The position numbers and the translations under genes are program-made. A stretch of DNA of 15,301 nucleotides from Phyllobacteriaceae bacterium. Lineage in GTDB: Bacteria > Pseudomonadota > Alphaproteobacteria > Rhizobiales > Devosiaceae. This document shows, piece by piece, positions 6,286 through 13,397 of the stretch. The notes under the pieces are model-generated. The model was not told the origin of the DNA and did not search any database. It saw only the letters and a program-made list of their open reading frames with translations. Position 1 is the first letter of the stretch; the number at the start of each line of letters is the position of its first letter. Where the stretch lies: NCBI GenBank assembly GCA_012799265.1, contig JAAZLP010000048.1:1-15301 (forward strand). Reading direction: 5' to 3'.

Positions 6286-7767
6286 ATGCTGGATGTCTTC
6301 GTAATCGGTGGCGGGATCAACGGCGCGAGCGTGGCGCGCGACGCGGTGGGGCGCGGCTACAGCGTGGCGCTGGCGGAGATGAACGACCTCGCCTCGGGCA
6401 CCAGCTCGGCGGCGACCAAGCTGATCCATGGCGGCTTGCGCTATCTCGAACATTACGAATTCCGGCTGGTGTCGGAGGCGCTGGCGGAGCGCGAAGTGCT
6501 CTGGGCTGCCGCGCCGCATATCATCTGGCCGCTGCGTTTCGTGCTGCCGCATCACAAGGGTTTGCGGCCCGCTTTCGTGCTGCGCGCGGGCCTGGCGCTT
6601 TATGACAATCTGGGCGGGCGGAAGCTGCTGCCGGCGACACGGACGCTGGACCTTGGCAGCGATCCGGCGGGCAAGCCGCTAAAGCCGGGCTATCGACTGG
6701 CGTTCGAATATTCCGACTGCTGGGTCAACGATGCCCGCTTCGTGGTGCTCAATGCGCGGGACGCTGCGGACAAGGGCGCAGCAATCCATGTGCGGACGAA
6801 GGTGGTTTCCGCGCGGCGCGAGGATGGCGGCTGGAGCATTGAGCTCGATGGCGAGGGCGGACGGCAGGTGGTGCGGGCGCGCATGCTGGTCAATGCGGCC
6901 GGGCCCTGGGTGGACGAGGTGATCCAGCAGGTCGTGGGCAAGCAGGACGCGCATAATGTGCGGCTGGTCCAAGGCAGCCATATCGTCGTCAAGAAGCTCT
7001 TCGAGCACGACAAGTGCTACTTCTTCCAGAACAAGGACGGGCGCATCTTCTTCGCCATTCCCTATGAGGATGATTTCACGCTGATCGGCACGACGGACCG
7101 CGATTTTACCGGCGATCCGAAGAATGTGGCGATCACCGAGGAAGAAACCGACTATCTGCTCGGCGCGGCAAGCGAATATTTCCGGGCCCCGGTGACACGG
7201 AACGAGATCGTCTGGTCCTATTCGGGCATTCGGCCGCTGTTTGATGATGGTGCCAGCGCAGCACAGGAAGCGACGCGCGACTATGTGCTCAAGGTCGAGG
7301 GCAGTGCTGCCGACGGCGCGCTGGTCAATGTCTTTGGCGGCAAGCTCACCACATCGCGGCGGCTGGCGGAATCGGTGATGGAGAAGATCGAAGGCGTGCT
7401 CGGCAAGAAGGGCCCGGCCTGGACCAAGACCAGCACCCTGCCCGGTGGTGATTTCGGCGTGAAGTCGTTCGATACGGAAGTGCGCAAGCTGACCGTCGCT
7501 TATCCGGGCATGGCGCCGAAACTGCTCAAGCGGTTGATGCGGCTCTATGGGACAAAGGCGAAGCTGATCCTTGGCGAGGCGAAGAGCGAAACCGATCTGG
7601 GCACCCATTTCGGCGCCGATCTTCATGCCGCCGAAGTGGATTATCTGGTTGCAGAGGAGTGGGCGCGGACGGCACAAGATGTGTTGTGGCGCCGGACCAA
7701 GCTGGGGCTGCGGGTCGGCGCGGAAGACGTGGCACGGCTCGAGGCCTTTCTGGCGGCGAAGAACTAA
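6286..7767 (+). CDS. glpD: Glycerol-3-phosphate dehydrogenase, FAD-dependent (aerobic)
   Basis: GlpD oxidises sn-glycerol 3-phosphate to dihydroxyacetone phosphate and passes electrons to quinone at the inner membrane face. The 493-residue length is close to the roughly 500 of characterised GlpD. The FAD-binding beta-alpha-beta motif VIGGGINGASVARDA is at residues 6-20, and GTSSAATKLIHGGLRYLE is the family signature. ALVNVFGGKLTTSRRLAE marks the end of the FAD domain, and the C-terminal cap domain follows to the end (last residues LEAFLAAKN). The ATG at 6286 is the only choice, since an in-frame TGA lies 18 bases upstream; GGACGG is the probable ribosome-binding site. It leads a two-gene unit with glpK and is preceded by a promoter carrying possible GlpR boxes. 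No glycerol facilitator or glycerol-phosphate transporter is in the window. Confidence 0.97.
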   Translation: MLDVFVIGGGINGASVARDAVGRGYSVALAEMNDLASGTSSAATKLIHGGLRYLEHYEFRLVSEALAEREVLWAAAPHIIWPLRFVLPHHKGLRPAFVLRAGLALYDNLGGRKLLPATRTLDLGSDPAGKPLKPGYRLAFEYSDCWVNDARFVVLNARDAADKGAAIHVRTKVVSARREDGGWSIELDGEGGRQVVRARMLVNAAGPWVDEVIQQVVGKQDAHNVRLVQGSHIVVKKLFEHDKCYFFQNKDGRIFFAIPYEDDFTLIGTTDRDFTGDPKNVAITEEETDYLLGAASEYFRAPVTRNEIVWSYSGIRPLFDDGASAAQEATRDYVLKVEGSAADGALVNVFGGKLTTSRRLAESVMEKIEGVLGKKGPAWTKTSTLPGGDFGVKSFDTEVRKLTVAYPGMAPKLLKRLMRLYGTKAKLILGEAKSETDLGTHFGADLHAAEVDYLVAEEWARTAQDVLWRRTKLGLRVGAEDVARLEAFLAAKN

Positions 7768-7774
7768 GGCCCCT

Positions 7775-7806
7775 ACCCGTCCGCCCCTGAGGAAGGGGGG
7801 ACGGGT
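7775..7806. other. Hairpin in the glpD-glpK gap
   Basis: ACCCGTCC (7775-7782) pairs perfectly with GGACGGGT (7799-7806), and CCCC (7784-7787) with GGGG (7795-7798), separated by one G opening and a seven-base loop. It starts eight bases after the glpD stop. No T-run follows, so a strong intrinsic terminator is unlikely. It may protect the glpD transcript's 3' end, attenuate glpK, or be a decayed palindromic repeat. The rest of the 125 bp gap up to glpK shows nothing clear apart from the glpK ribosome-binding site. Confidence 0.6.
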
Positions 7807-7892
7807 TGAGACGGCGGGTCGGCGTGACATCACGCCATTTGCGAGAGATGCTCGCCCGCCTTGGTGGATTGGGTGAGGACCTGGGAGGAAAG

Positions 7893-9386
7893 ATGAAAAA
7901 CTACATCCTGGCCATTGATCAGGGCACCACCTCCAGCCGGGCCATCGTGTTCGATGGCGAGCGCAAGGTGGCGGGCGTTGGGCAGCAGGAATTCACCCAG
8001 CACTTTCCGCAGGATGGCTGGGTGGAGCATGACCCGGAGGAAATCTGGGACAGCGTGGTTTCGACCATCAAGACCGCTAGCGACAAGGCTGGGATCAGCG
8101 CTGGCGATATCGCTGCCATCGGCATCACCAATCAGCGCGAGACGGTCGTCATCTGGGACTGGGCGACGGGCAAGCCCATCCACAATGCCATCGTGTGGCA
8201 GGACCGGCGCACGGCTGCGCTCTGTGCGCAGCTCAAGGCGGATGGCCATGAAGAGATGGTTACGGCCAAGACCGGCTTGCTGCTCGACCCTTATTTTTCC
8301 GGCACCAAGGTCAAATGGATCCTCGACAATGTCGAGGGCGCGCGCGAGCGGGCGGAAAAGGGCGAGTTGGCGTTTGGCACCATCGACGCCTTCCTCATCT
8401 GGCGACTGACCGGCGGCAAGGTCCACGCGACGGACGCCACCAATGCGGCGCGGACGCTTCTTTTCGATATTGGCGCCAATAGCTGGGATGAGGAGCTCTG
8501 CGCCCTGCTCGGCGTGCCGTCTGCGATCCTGCCCGAGGTCAAGGATTGCGCCGATGATTTTGGCGTCACCGATGAAAGCCTCTTTGGTGCGGCGATCCCC
8601 ATCCTTGGCGTTGCGGGCGACCAGCATGCGGCGACGATTGGTCAGGCCTGCTTTGCGCCGGGCATGGTCAAATCGACCTATGGCACGGGATGCTTTGCCG
8701 TTCTCAATACCGGCAAGGATCTGGTGCGCAGCGAGAACCGGCTGCTGACGACCATCGCCTATCGGCTCAATGGCGAGACAACCTATGCGCTCGAAGGCTC
8801 GATCTTCATCGCGGGAGCGGCGGTGCAGTGGATCCGCGACGGGCTGAAACTGGTCAAGCATGCCAGCGAGACGGGCCCCCTCGCCCGCACGGCCGACCCG
8901 AGCCAGAATGTCTATATGGTGCCGGCCTTTGTGGGCCTCGGCGCGCCATGGTGGGATGCGGATGCGCGGGGCGCGATCTATGGGCTCACCCGCAACACCG
9001 GCCCGGCAGAGATCGCCAAGGCGGCGCTGGAAGCGGTGTGCTACCAGACACGAGACCTGCTCGAAGCCATGCGCAAAGACTGGCAGGCAGAGGGCGGCGA
9101 CACGGTTCTGCGCGTCGATGGCGGCATGGTAGCGTCCGACTGGACCATGCAGTTCCTCGCCGATGTGCTTGATGCGCCGGTGGATCGCCCGACAATCCTC
9201 GAAACAACGGCATTGGGCGCAGCGTGGCTGGCCGGGATGAAGGCAGGGGTCTGGCCCGGCATGGACGAATTTGCACAGAGCTGGGCGCGCGATACCCGCT
9301 TTGAGCCGCAGATGGATGAAGCGACCCGGAAGGCGAAGGTGGCCGGATGGGATGATGCGGTGCGCCGAACGCTTTCCACCAACTAG
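7893..9386 (+). CDS. glpK: Glycerol kinase
   Basis: GlpK phosphorylates glycerol to sn-glycerol 3-phosphate with ATP in the cytosol, trapping it for oxidation by GlpD. The 497-residue protein has the usual length and FGGY-family signatures. The N-terminal phosphate loop is AIDQGTTSSRAIVFD, and the glycerol-contacting stretches are ITNQRET and VWQDRRTA. STYGTGCFAVLNTG and GAPWWDADARGAIYGLTR match the glycerol kinase signatures, and RVDGGMVASDWTMQFLAD closes the ATPase domain. The frame stays open back to a TTG at 7806, but the ATG at 7893 is chosen because GGGAGGAAAG lies just upstream and the family starts a few residues before AIDQGTTS. The gene follows glpD by 125 bp on the same strand, which supports a shared glycerol catabolic unit; a hairpin lies in the gap. 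No missing key residue was noticed. Confidence 0.97.
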   Translation: MKNYILAIDQGTTSSRAIVFDGERKVAGVGQQEFTQHFPQDGWVEHDPEEIWDSVVSTIKTASDKAGISAGDIAAIGITNQRETVVIWDWATGKPIHNAIVWQDRRTAALCAQLKADGHEEMVTAKTGLLLDPYFSGTKVKWILDNVEGARERAEKGELAFGTIDAFLIWRLTGGKVHATDATNAARTLLFDIGANSWDEELCALLGVPSAILPEVKDCADDFGVTDESLFGAAIPILGVAGDQHAATIGQACFAPGMVKSTYGTGCFAVLNTGKDLVRSENRLLTTIAYRLNGETTYALEGSIFIAGAAVQWIRDGLKLVKHASETGPLARTADPSQNVYMVPAFVGLGAPWWDADARGAIYGLTRNTGPAEIAKAALEAVCYQTRDLLEAMRKDWQAEGGDTVLRVDGGMVASDWTMQFLADVLDAPVDRPTILETTALGAAWLAGMKAGVWPGMDEFAQSWARDTRFEPQMDEATRKAKVAGWDDAVRRTLSTN

Positions 9387-9409
9387 GCTTTCGGACCATT
9401 GGCTTTCGC

Positions 9410-9433
9410 GACCGGACCTGCCATAGGCCGGTC
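9410..9433 (+). promoter_or_regulatory. Hairpin covering the ribosome-binding site of the PhnA-like gene
   Basis: GACCGG (9410-9415) pairs with CCGGTC (9428-9433), and after a bulged A the inner CCT (9417-9419) pairs with AGG (9425-9427) around a GCCAT loop. The AGG is the only Shine-Dalgarno-like sequence before the ATG at 9434, so the structure would hide it. The hairpin lies 23 bases after the glpK stop and could also mark the end of the glp transcript, although no T-run follows. Confidence 0.5.
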
Positions 9434-9736
9434 ATGAGCGATAATGATGACGACTACATCTATGACGAAGCCAGCGGCGAATGGCTGCCGGCTTCGGAAG
9501 TGAAAGCCAAGGCCGCTGCGGCCGCAGAAGTGCGCGACGCCTCCGGCAATGTGCTGGCAGACGGCGATGCCGTGATGCTGATCAAGGACCTCAAGGTCAA
9601 GGGCGCGGGCCAGACCCTCAAGCAGGGCACCGTGATCCGTTCGATCCGGCTGACCGACAATCCGGAAGAGATCGACTGCCGCCACGACACCATCAAGGGC
9701 CTCGTGCTGCGCACCGAATTCGTGCGCAAGCGCTAG
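9434..9736 (+). CDS. PhnA/YjdM-like domain protein without the zinc ribbon
   Basis: This 100-residue protein matches the C-terminal domain of the PhnA/YjdM family (PF03831): VRDASGNVLADGDAVMLIKD, LKVKGAGQTLKQGT and a LVLRTEFVRK ending. That domain is a small SH3-like beta fold. Full-length relatives begin with a CxxC-type zinc ribbon; here the first 30 residues are acidic (MSDNDDDYIYDEASGEW) and contain no cysteine, the only Cys in the protein being at IDCRHD. The name alkylphosphonate uptake protein used for this family is historical and not supported by direct biochemistry, and this is not the unrelated phosphonoacetate hydrolase also called PhnA. The gene follows glpK by 47 bp, but a functional link is doubtful. 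Its stop overlaps the stop of the convergent DUF1499 gene. Confidence 0.85.
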   Translation: MSDNDDDYIYDEASGEWLPASEVKAKAAAAAEVRDASGNVLADGDAVMLIKDLKVKGAGQTLKQGTVIRSIRLTDNPEEIDCRHDTIKGLVLRTEFVRKR

Positions 9737-10557
9737 AGGTTTTGACCAGTCTCGACCTCGGGACTGGTCGTATCCTGAGGTGGCGGCTCGTTGGTGGTGG
9801 GGTTATCGCGAAGGAACGCGGTGACCTCGCTGTCGAGCGCCACCATAAAGTCGCTGATGCGCCCCCCATTGGAGCCGAAATCGTGCACCGCGCCGATGGA
9901 GGCCGAGCGCATGTCCACCTGTGCCCCACCGCGCACGGGGCGAACTCGTAACACGGCCTCTTCGCGCCATCCGGGGATGGTGACGATGCGGGCGTTGATC
10001 CGGCCTTCTTCGGAAAAATCGAGCGGCTCGGTGCGAAGACGCACATCCCAGCCATTGTTCCTGACCATGCGATCCACCAGCGCGAAAAGCTGGATGACGT
10101 CGAGCGGATAGGCGCGGGTCGTGGCATTGGGATAAAGACGCCCCTGTTCCTCGGCAGTGAGCAGGCTGGGCGGCGGCATGCGCGCGGTATCGGCATCGAA
10201 AATCAGCGGCAATTCGCTGCGGGAGACGGTCGCGATGTCGGTGACAGGCTGGTGACGTAGGGCCAGGACGCCGTACCAGGCGAAGGGCGCGAGGCAGATG
10301 ATGCCGAGAAGAAAGCCGAAAATGGCCCGGCTCCAGCCCTGATCGCCGCTATACCAGAGCCGCACCAGTGCAACGAGCGCGGCGAGGACTGCCAGCGCCG
10401 CAGTGGCGGCAGCAAAGAGCGCCACGATCTGGAAGGCCGCCGCATCCATCAGGCGTTCGCGGTGCATGAGAACGGGAATGACGACCAGGGGCACGGCAAG
10501 GCTGCCGAACCGTCGTGCCCAGATGGCCCATTTCGACGTTCTGATCTTTATCCGCAC
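9733..10557 (-). CDS. DUF1499 membrane protein
   Basis: This 274-residue protein has three hydrophobic segments in its first 100 residues (about 17-32, 41-66 and 76-100), then a soluble domain with DUF1499 (PF07386) features: VTDIATVSRSELPLIFD, the YPLDVIQLFALVDRMVRNNG helix, and VDMRSASIGAVHDFGSNGG with RISDFM. The family function is unknown. The soluble domain is followed by a Pro/Thr-rich tail. The start is a GTG at 10557; no in-frame ATG lies before the first membrane segment, and an ATG 11 bases upstream is out of frame. The ribosome-binding site is weak (GAGGGAA about 13 bases away), so the start is less certain than the gene. It lies 96 bp downstream of pdxH on the same strand and may be read from it. 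Its TAG stop shares the CTAG palindrome with the convergent PhnA-like gene. Confidence 0.85.
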   Translation of the reverse strand: MRIKIRTSKWAIWARRFGSLAVPLVVIPVLMHRERLMDAAAFQIVALFAAATAALAVLAALVALVRLWYSGDQGWSRAIFGFLLGIICLAPFAWYGVLALRHQPVTDIATVSRSELPLIFDADTARMPPPSLLTAEEQGRLYPNATTRAYPLDVIQLFALVDRMVRNNGWDVRLRTEPLDFSEEGRINARIVTIPGWREEAVLRVRPVRGGAQVDMRSASIGAVHDFGSNGGRISDFMVALDSEVTAFLRDNPTTNEPPPQDTTSPEVETGQNL

Positions 10558-10653
10558 GGAGGCCGCATTCCCTCAAATCCGGCGCAGAATAGGGCCAAGG
10601 TCTTTCGCTTGTTTGAATAAAACGCGAGGGGCGACAAAATGTTCTTTGCCGAT

Positions 10654-11283
10654 CTAGGGATAAAGGCGCTCGCTGGTCCACGGCGCGTCAATGCTGGCGC
10701 GGGTAAAACGGACCCGGTCGTGGAGGCGAAACTCGCCATCCTTCCAGAATTCGATGGCAAGCGGGACGATGCGGAAGCCGGACCAGTGGGCCGGACGCGG
10801 CATGTCGCCATCGCCGATCATTTTTGTCAGTGCTTCTACTTCGTCCAGCATGTGCTGGCGACTGGCGAGCGGGCGCGACTGCTTTGAGGTGGCAGAGGCA
10901 ATGCGGCTGCCCTTGGCGCGGGAGGCGAAATATTCGTCGGCTTCCTCGGGGCTGACCACCTCGACCGGGCCGCGCATGCGGATCTGGCGGCGGAGGCTCT
11001 TCCAATGCATGACCATGGCCGCCTGCGGATTGGCCGTCAGCTGCTGGCCCTTCTGGCTCTCGAAATTGGTGAAGAAGCAGAAGCCCCGTGCATCGCGGCG
11101 ATTGAGCAGCACCATGCGCACGTCCGGCAGGCCGGTTTCGTCCGCCGTGGCGAGCGCCATGGCATGCGGATCGTTGGGCTCGGCCTCCTGGGCCAGCGCA
11201 TACCACTCCTCGAACAGCGCAAAGGGATCGAGGCCGCTACGGTCGCTGTCGTCGAAAAGCCGGGTGGTGAGCGTCTGCTGCAT
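10654..11283 (-). CDS. pdxH: Pyridoxamine 5'-phosphate oxidase
   Basis: PdxH oxidises pyridoxine 5'-phosphate or pyridoxamine 5'-phosphate to pyridoxal 5'-phosphate using FMN and oxygen, the last step of vitamin B6 coenzyme synthesis and salvage. The 209-residue cytosolic protein has the full family layout. The FMN-binding split barrel includes RMVLLNRRDARGFCFFTN (56-73) and SQKGQQLTANPQAAM (76-90). WKSLRRQIRMRGPVE (94-108) follows, then the C-terminal dimerisation region with HWSGFRIVPLAIEFW (166-180) and RLHDR (186-190), which holds the substrate-binding Arg and His. One change stands out: the usual SQIG(A/S)WAS-type stretch reads SRIASATS. The gene diverges from dnaJ across 110 bp and is followed by the DUF1499 gene. 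No clear ribosome-binding site is present before the ATG at 11283, but the N terminus fits the family. Confidence 0.96.
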   Translation of the reverse strand: MQQTLTTRLFDDSDRSGLDPFALFEEWYALAQEAEPNDPHAMALATADETGLPDVRMVLLNRRDARGFCFFTNFESQKGQQLTANPQAAMVMHWKSLRRQIRMRGPVEVVSPEEADEYFASRAKGSRIASATSKQSRPLASRQHMLDEVEALTKMIGDGDMPRPAHWSGFRIVPLAIEFWKDGEFRLHDRVRFTRASIDAPWTSERLYP

Positions 11284-11348
11284 ATCGAATTATTCCGCAA
11301 CGGAGGGGTCGACAACTGGACAATGCCGGGGGGCGTCGCCATATAGGA

Positions 11349-11386
11349 CTCAAAGTTTGAGGCAAGCAATTCCTTACCTGTAGATT
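11349..11386 (+). promoter_or_regulatory. Possible dnaJ promoter with overlapping palindrome
   Basis: TTGAGG (11357-11362), an 18-base spacer and TAGATT (11381-11386) form a moderate sigma70-type match in the gap between divergent pdxH and dnaJ. The perfect 13-base palindrome CTCAAA-G-TTTGAG (11349-11361) overlaps the -35 hexamer and could be an operator. If the promoter is real, transcription would begin within a base or two of the dnaJ ATG at 11394. Confidence 0.35.
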
Positions 11387-11393
11387 GGACCCC

Positions 11394-12332
11394 ATGCGCG
11401 ATCCTTACACCATTCTCGGGGTGTCGCGGTCCGCAAGCGAGAAGGACATCAAGTCCGCCTACCGCAAGCTGGCCAAGAAGTACCACCCCGACCAGAACCC
11501 TGACGACCCGTCGGCGCACGGCAAATTTGCCGAAGCGACGCATGCCTATGACCTGCTGAACGACGCGACAAAGCGCGCGCAGTTTGACCGCGGCGAAATC
11601 GACGCCGAAGGCAATCCGCGCTTTGCCGGCTTCGGCGGCGGGGCTGGGCGTGCCGGCGCGCGCGGTGGCGCCGGCGCAGGCAATTTCTCGGCTGAGGACA
11701 TTCTCAAGGAATTCATGAGCGGCTTTGGCGGCCAGCCGCGCGGTGGCGCACGTGCTGGTGCCGGTGGCGCCCAGTGGGATCCGTTCACCGGCGCGGCAAG
11801 CGGCGGCGCGGGCGCCGGCATGGGCAAGGGCGATGACGTCGTCGTCAATGTCGCGGTGTCGCTCGAGGACGCACACAAAGCGGCTTCGGTGCCGGTGCGC
11901 ATGCCCAATGGCAAGGTACTGTCGGTCAAGCTCCCTGAAAAGGTGGAAGAAGGCCAGCAGATCCGGCTCAAGGGCCAGGGTTCTCCCAGCCCCTTTGGTG
12001 AGCCGGGCGATGCGCTGGTGACGGTCAAGTTCGAGAAGTCCAAGACCTTCCGTCGTGACGGCAAGGATGTCCGGACCGATGTCGCCGTGACGCTTTATGA
12101 AGCCGTTTTGGGCGCGAAGGTGCGCGTGCCGACGCTGGATGGACCGGTCGAGCTCAACCTGCCGCCGGGTGTCGATACGTCCAAGGCGCTGCGCCTCAAG
12201 GGCAAGGGCCTTTATGGCGATGGCGATCTCTATGTGAATGTGCGCGTCGTGCTGCCCCCGGGCGGCGACGCTGACCTTGAAGCGCTGGCGCGCTTCATGC
12301 GCGACCAGAAGCCCTATAGCGTTCGCGACTGA
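11394..12332 (+). CDS. DnaJ/CbpA-type co-chaperone (class II J-domain protein)
   Basis: This 312-residue protein stimulates a partner DnaK (Hsp70) ATPase and delivers unfolded clients. Residues 1-65 form the J domain with the essential HPD at 31-33 (KKYHPDQNPDD) and the closing YDLLNDATKRAQFD. A long Gly/Ala/Arg-rich linker (about 75-145) contains FSAEDILKEFMSGFGG. The C-terminal DnaJ_C beta domains (about 150-300) follow, with VRMPNGKVLSVKLPE, IRLKGQGSPSPFGEPGD and LRLKGKGLYGDGDLYV. There is no cysteine-rich zinc domain, so it is a class II protein like CbpA rather than the main DnaJ. The ATG at 11394 is chosen; an in-frame TTG at 11385 would add only three residues. No Shine-Dalgarno sequence precedes either start, which fits leaderless translation. 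The gene is monocistronic by layout, with a hairpin after its stop. Confidence 0.93.
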   Translation: MRDPYTILGVSRSASEKDIKSAYRKLAKKYHPDQNPDDPSAHGKFAEATHAYDLLNDATKRAQFDRGEIDAEGNPRFAGFGGGAGRAGARGGAGAGNFSAEDILKEFMSGFGGQPRGGARAGAGGAQWDPFTGAASGGAGAGMGKGDDVVVNVAVSLEDAHKAASVPVRMPNGKVLSVKLPEKVEEGQQIRLKGQGSPSPFGEPGDALVTVKFEKSKTFRRDGKDVRTDVAVTLYEAVLGAKVRVPTLDGPVELNLPPGVDTSKALRLKGKGLYGDGDLYVNVRVVLPPGGDADLEALARFMRDQKPYSVRD

Positions 12333-12340
12333 CGCGCCTG

Positions 12341-12378
12341 CCCGCCAGAACCATCAGCGTTTGTGCTGATCTGGCGGG
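12341..12378. terminator. Bidirectional terminator-like hairpin between dnaJ and Sua5 genes
   Basis: CCCGCCAG (12341-12348) pairs perfectly with CTGGCGGG (12371-12378), and an inner ATCAGC (12353-12358) pairs with GCTGAT (12365-12370) around a GTTTGT loop, with AACC bulged on the left arm. It lies centrally in the 55 bp gap between two convergent stop codons, the usual place for a shared terminator. The right side has only TT after the stem and the left none, so termination strength is uncertain. Confidence 0.6.
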
Positions 12379-12387
12379 TTGCCGCTG

Positions 12388-13326
12388 CTAGCTTCTGGGC
12401 GCGGCAGCGCGGCGGAGGCGATCATTGATGGCTTCGCCGAGGCCGGTTTCGGGGATCGGCGCGACCGCAATCATGCCAGCGCCGGTCGCATCCAGTTCAT
12501 GCAACATTGAAAAAAGATTGCGCGCCGCTTCGTGGAGATCGCCCGACAGCGAGAGGTTGAGCATCGTGCCATCGAACGCCTGTTCCTGACCGAAAGCCAG
12601 AAAGGCTTCGCCGGGACGTGGCGTCGTATCGAGGCGCATATGGGCGTTTGGCGCGTAGTGGCTGAGCAGCATGCCGGGCGCGGAGATGGCAGCGCCTTCT
12701 TCGGCTTGGACGACCGGGCGCCCGATAACCTCTTCGATGGTCTCACGGGCCAGCGCGCCGGCGCGGAGCTGGATCACGATTTCGCCGTCGACAGCGATAA
12801 TGGTGGATTCAACGCCGGCCTTGCAGGGACCGCCATCGAGCACGGGCACCTTGCCGGCAAAGCCGCGGCGGACCTGCTCGGCGGTGGTGGGCGAAAGCTT
12901 GCCGGATGGATTGGCCGACGGCGCCGCCAGCGGACGGTCGGCAGCACGCAGCAGGCCCAGGGCGACCGGATGGTCGGGGACGCGCAGGGCGATGGTCTCG
13001 AGACCGGCCGTCGCGATGTCGGCAAGGCCATGGCCGGGCTTGAGCGGCACGACAAGGCTGAGCGGGCCGGGCCAGAAGGTTTCGGCGAGCTGGCGGGCAA
13101 GCAGCGAGAAGGTGCCATAACGCTCGGCCATTTCGAGATCGGCGCAATGGACGATGAGCGGATTGAAGCGCGGGCGGCCCTTGGTCTCGTAAATTGAGAG
13201 CACGGCATCGGCATTGGTGGCATCGGCGCCGAGACCATAGACCGTCTCGGTGGGGAAGGCATGCAGCAGCCCTTCGCGCAGACGCGCGGCGGCTTCGTCG
13301 ATGGCCCTGGTGTCGAGATTGGTCAT
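12388..13326 (-). CDS. sua5: Threonylcarbamoyl-AMP synthase, long Sua5/YwlC form
   Basis: The enzyme makes L-threonylcarbamoyladenylate from threonine, bicarbonate and ATP, the first step toward the t6A37 modification of ANN-decoding tRNAs in the cytosol. The 312-residue protein has the YrdC-type catalytic domain (about 1-205) with AFPTETVYGLGADA (23-36), KGRPRFNPLIVH (49-60), SANPSGKLSPTT (137-148) and AGVESTII (170-177). The linker stretch APGMLLSHYAPN (216-227) leads into the C-terminal Sua5 domain (about 230-312), which separates it from the short TsaC form. The ATG at 13326 is chosen because the family N terminus starts here; the frame stays open to a TTG at 13362, which would add 12 residues of no family character. 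No ribosome-binding site is seen before the ATG. The gene diverges from the deacetylase gene across 71 bp. Confidence 0.95.
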   Translation of the reverse strand: MTNLDTRAIDEAAARLREGLLHAFPTETVYGLGADATNADAVLSIYETKGRPRFNPLIVHCADLEMAERYGTFSLLARQLAETFWPGPLSLVVPLKPGHGLADIATAGLETIALRVPDHPVALGLLRAADRPLAAPSANPSGKLSPTTAEQVRRGFAGKVPVLDGGPCKAGVESTIIAVDGEIVIQLRAGALARETIEEVIGRPVVQAEEGAAISAPGMLLSHYAPNAHMRLDTTPRPGEAFLAFGQEQAFDGTMLNLSLSGDLHEAARNLFSMLHELDATGAGMIAVAPIPETGLGEAINDRLRRAAAPRS

Positions 13327-13397
13327 GGAGGGGTGTTTGACAACAGCGCCTGCCCGCGTCAAGACAAAGGCCAGCGCCCCGTGGTCGGAGAACGGTT

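Noticed and set aside
6679..7833. 384-codon minus-strand frame antisense to glpD
   Set aside because: Codon-bias shadow of a clear glpD gene; no family features.
7830..8861. 343-codon minus-strand frame antisense to glpK
   Set aside because: Shadow of a clear glpK gene; no family features.
10639..10887. Small plus-strand frame at the 3' end of pdxH
   Set aside because: It lies antisense to the conserved C terminus of PdxH and has no ribosome-binding site or recognisable domain.
11640..11830. Gly/Ala-coding repetitive stretch as a tandem repeat
   Set aside because: It is the normal Gly-rich linker of a J-domain protein with no regular DNA repeat unit.
12532..13197. 221-codon plus-strand frame antisense to the Sua5 gene
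   Set aside because: Shadow frame; the Sua5 motifs on the minus strand are unambiguous.
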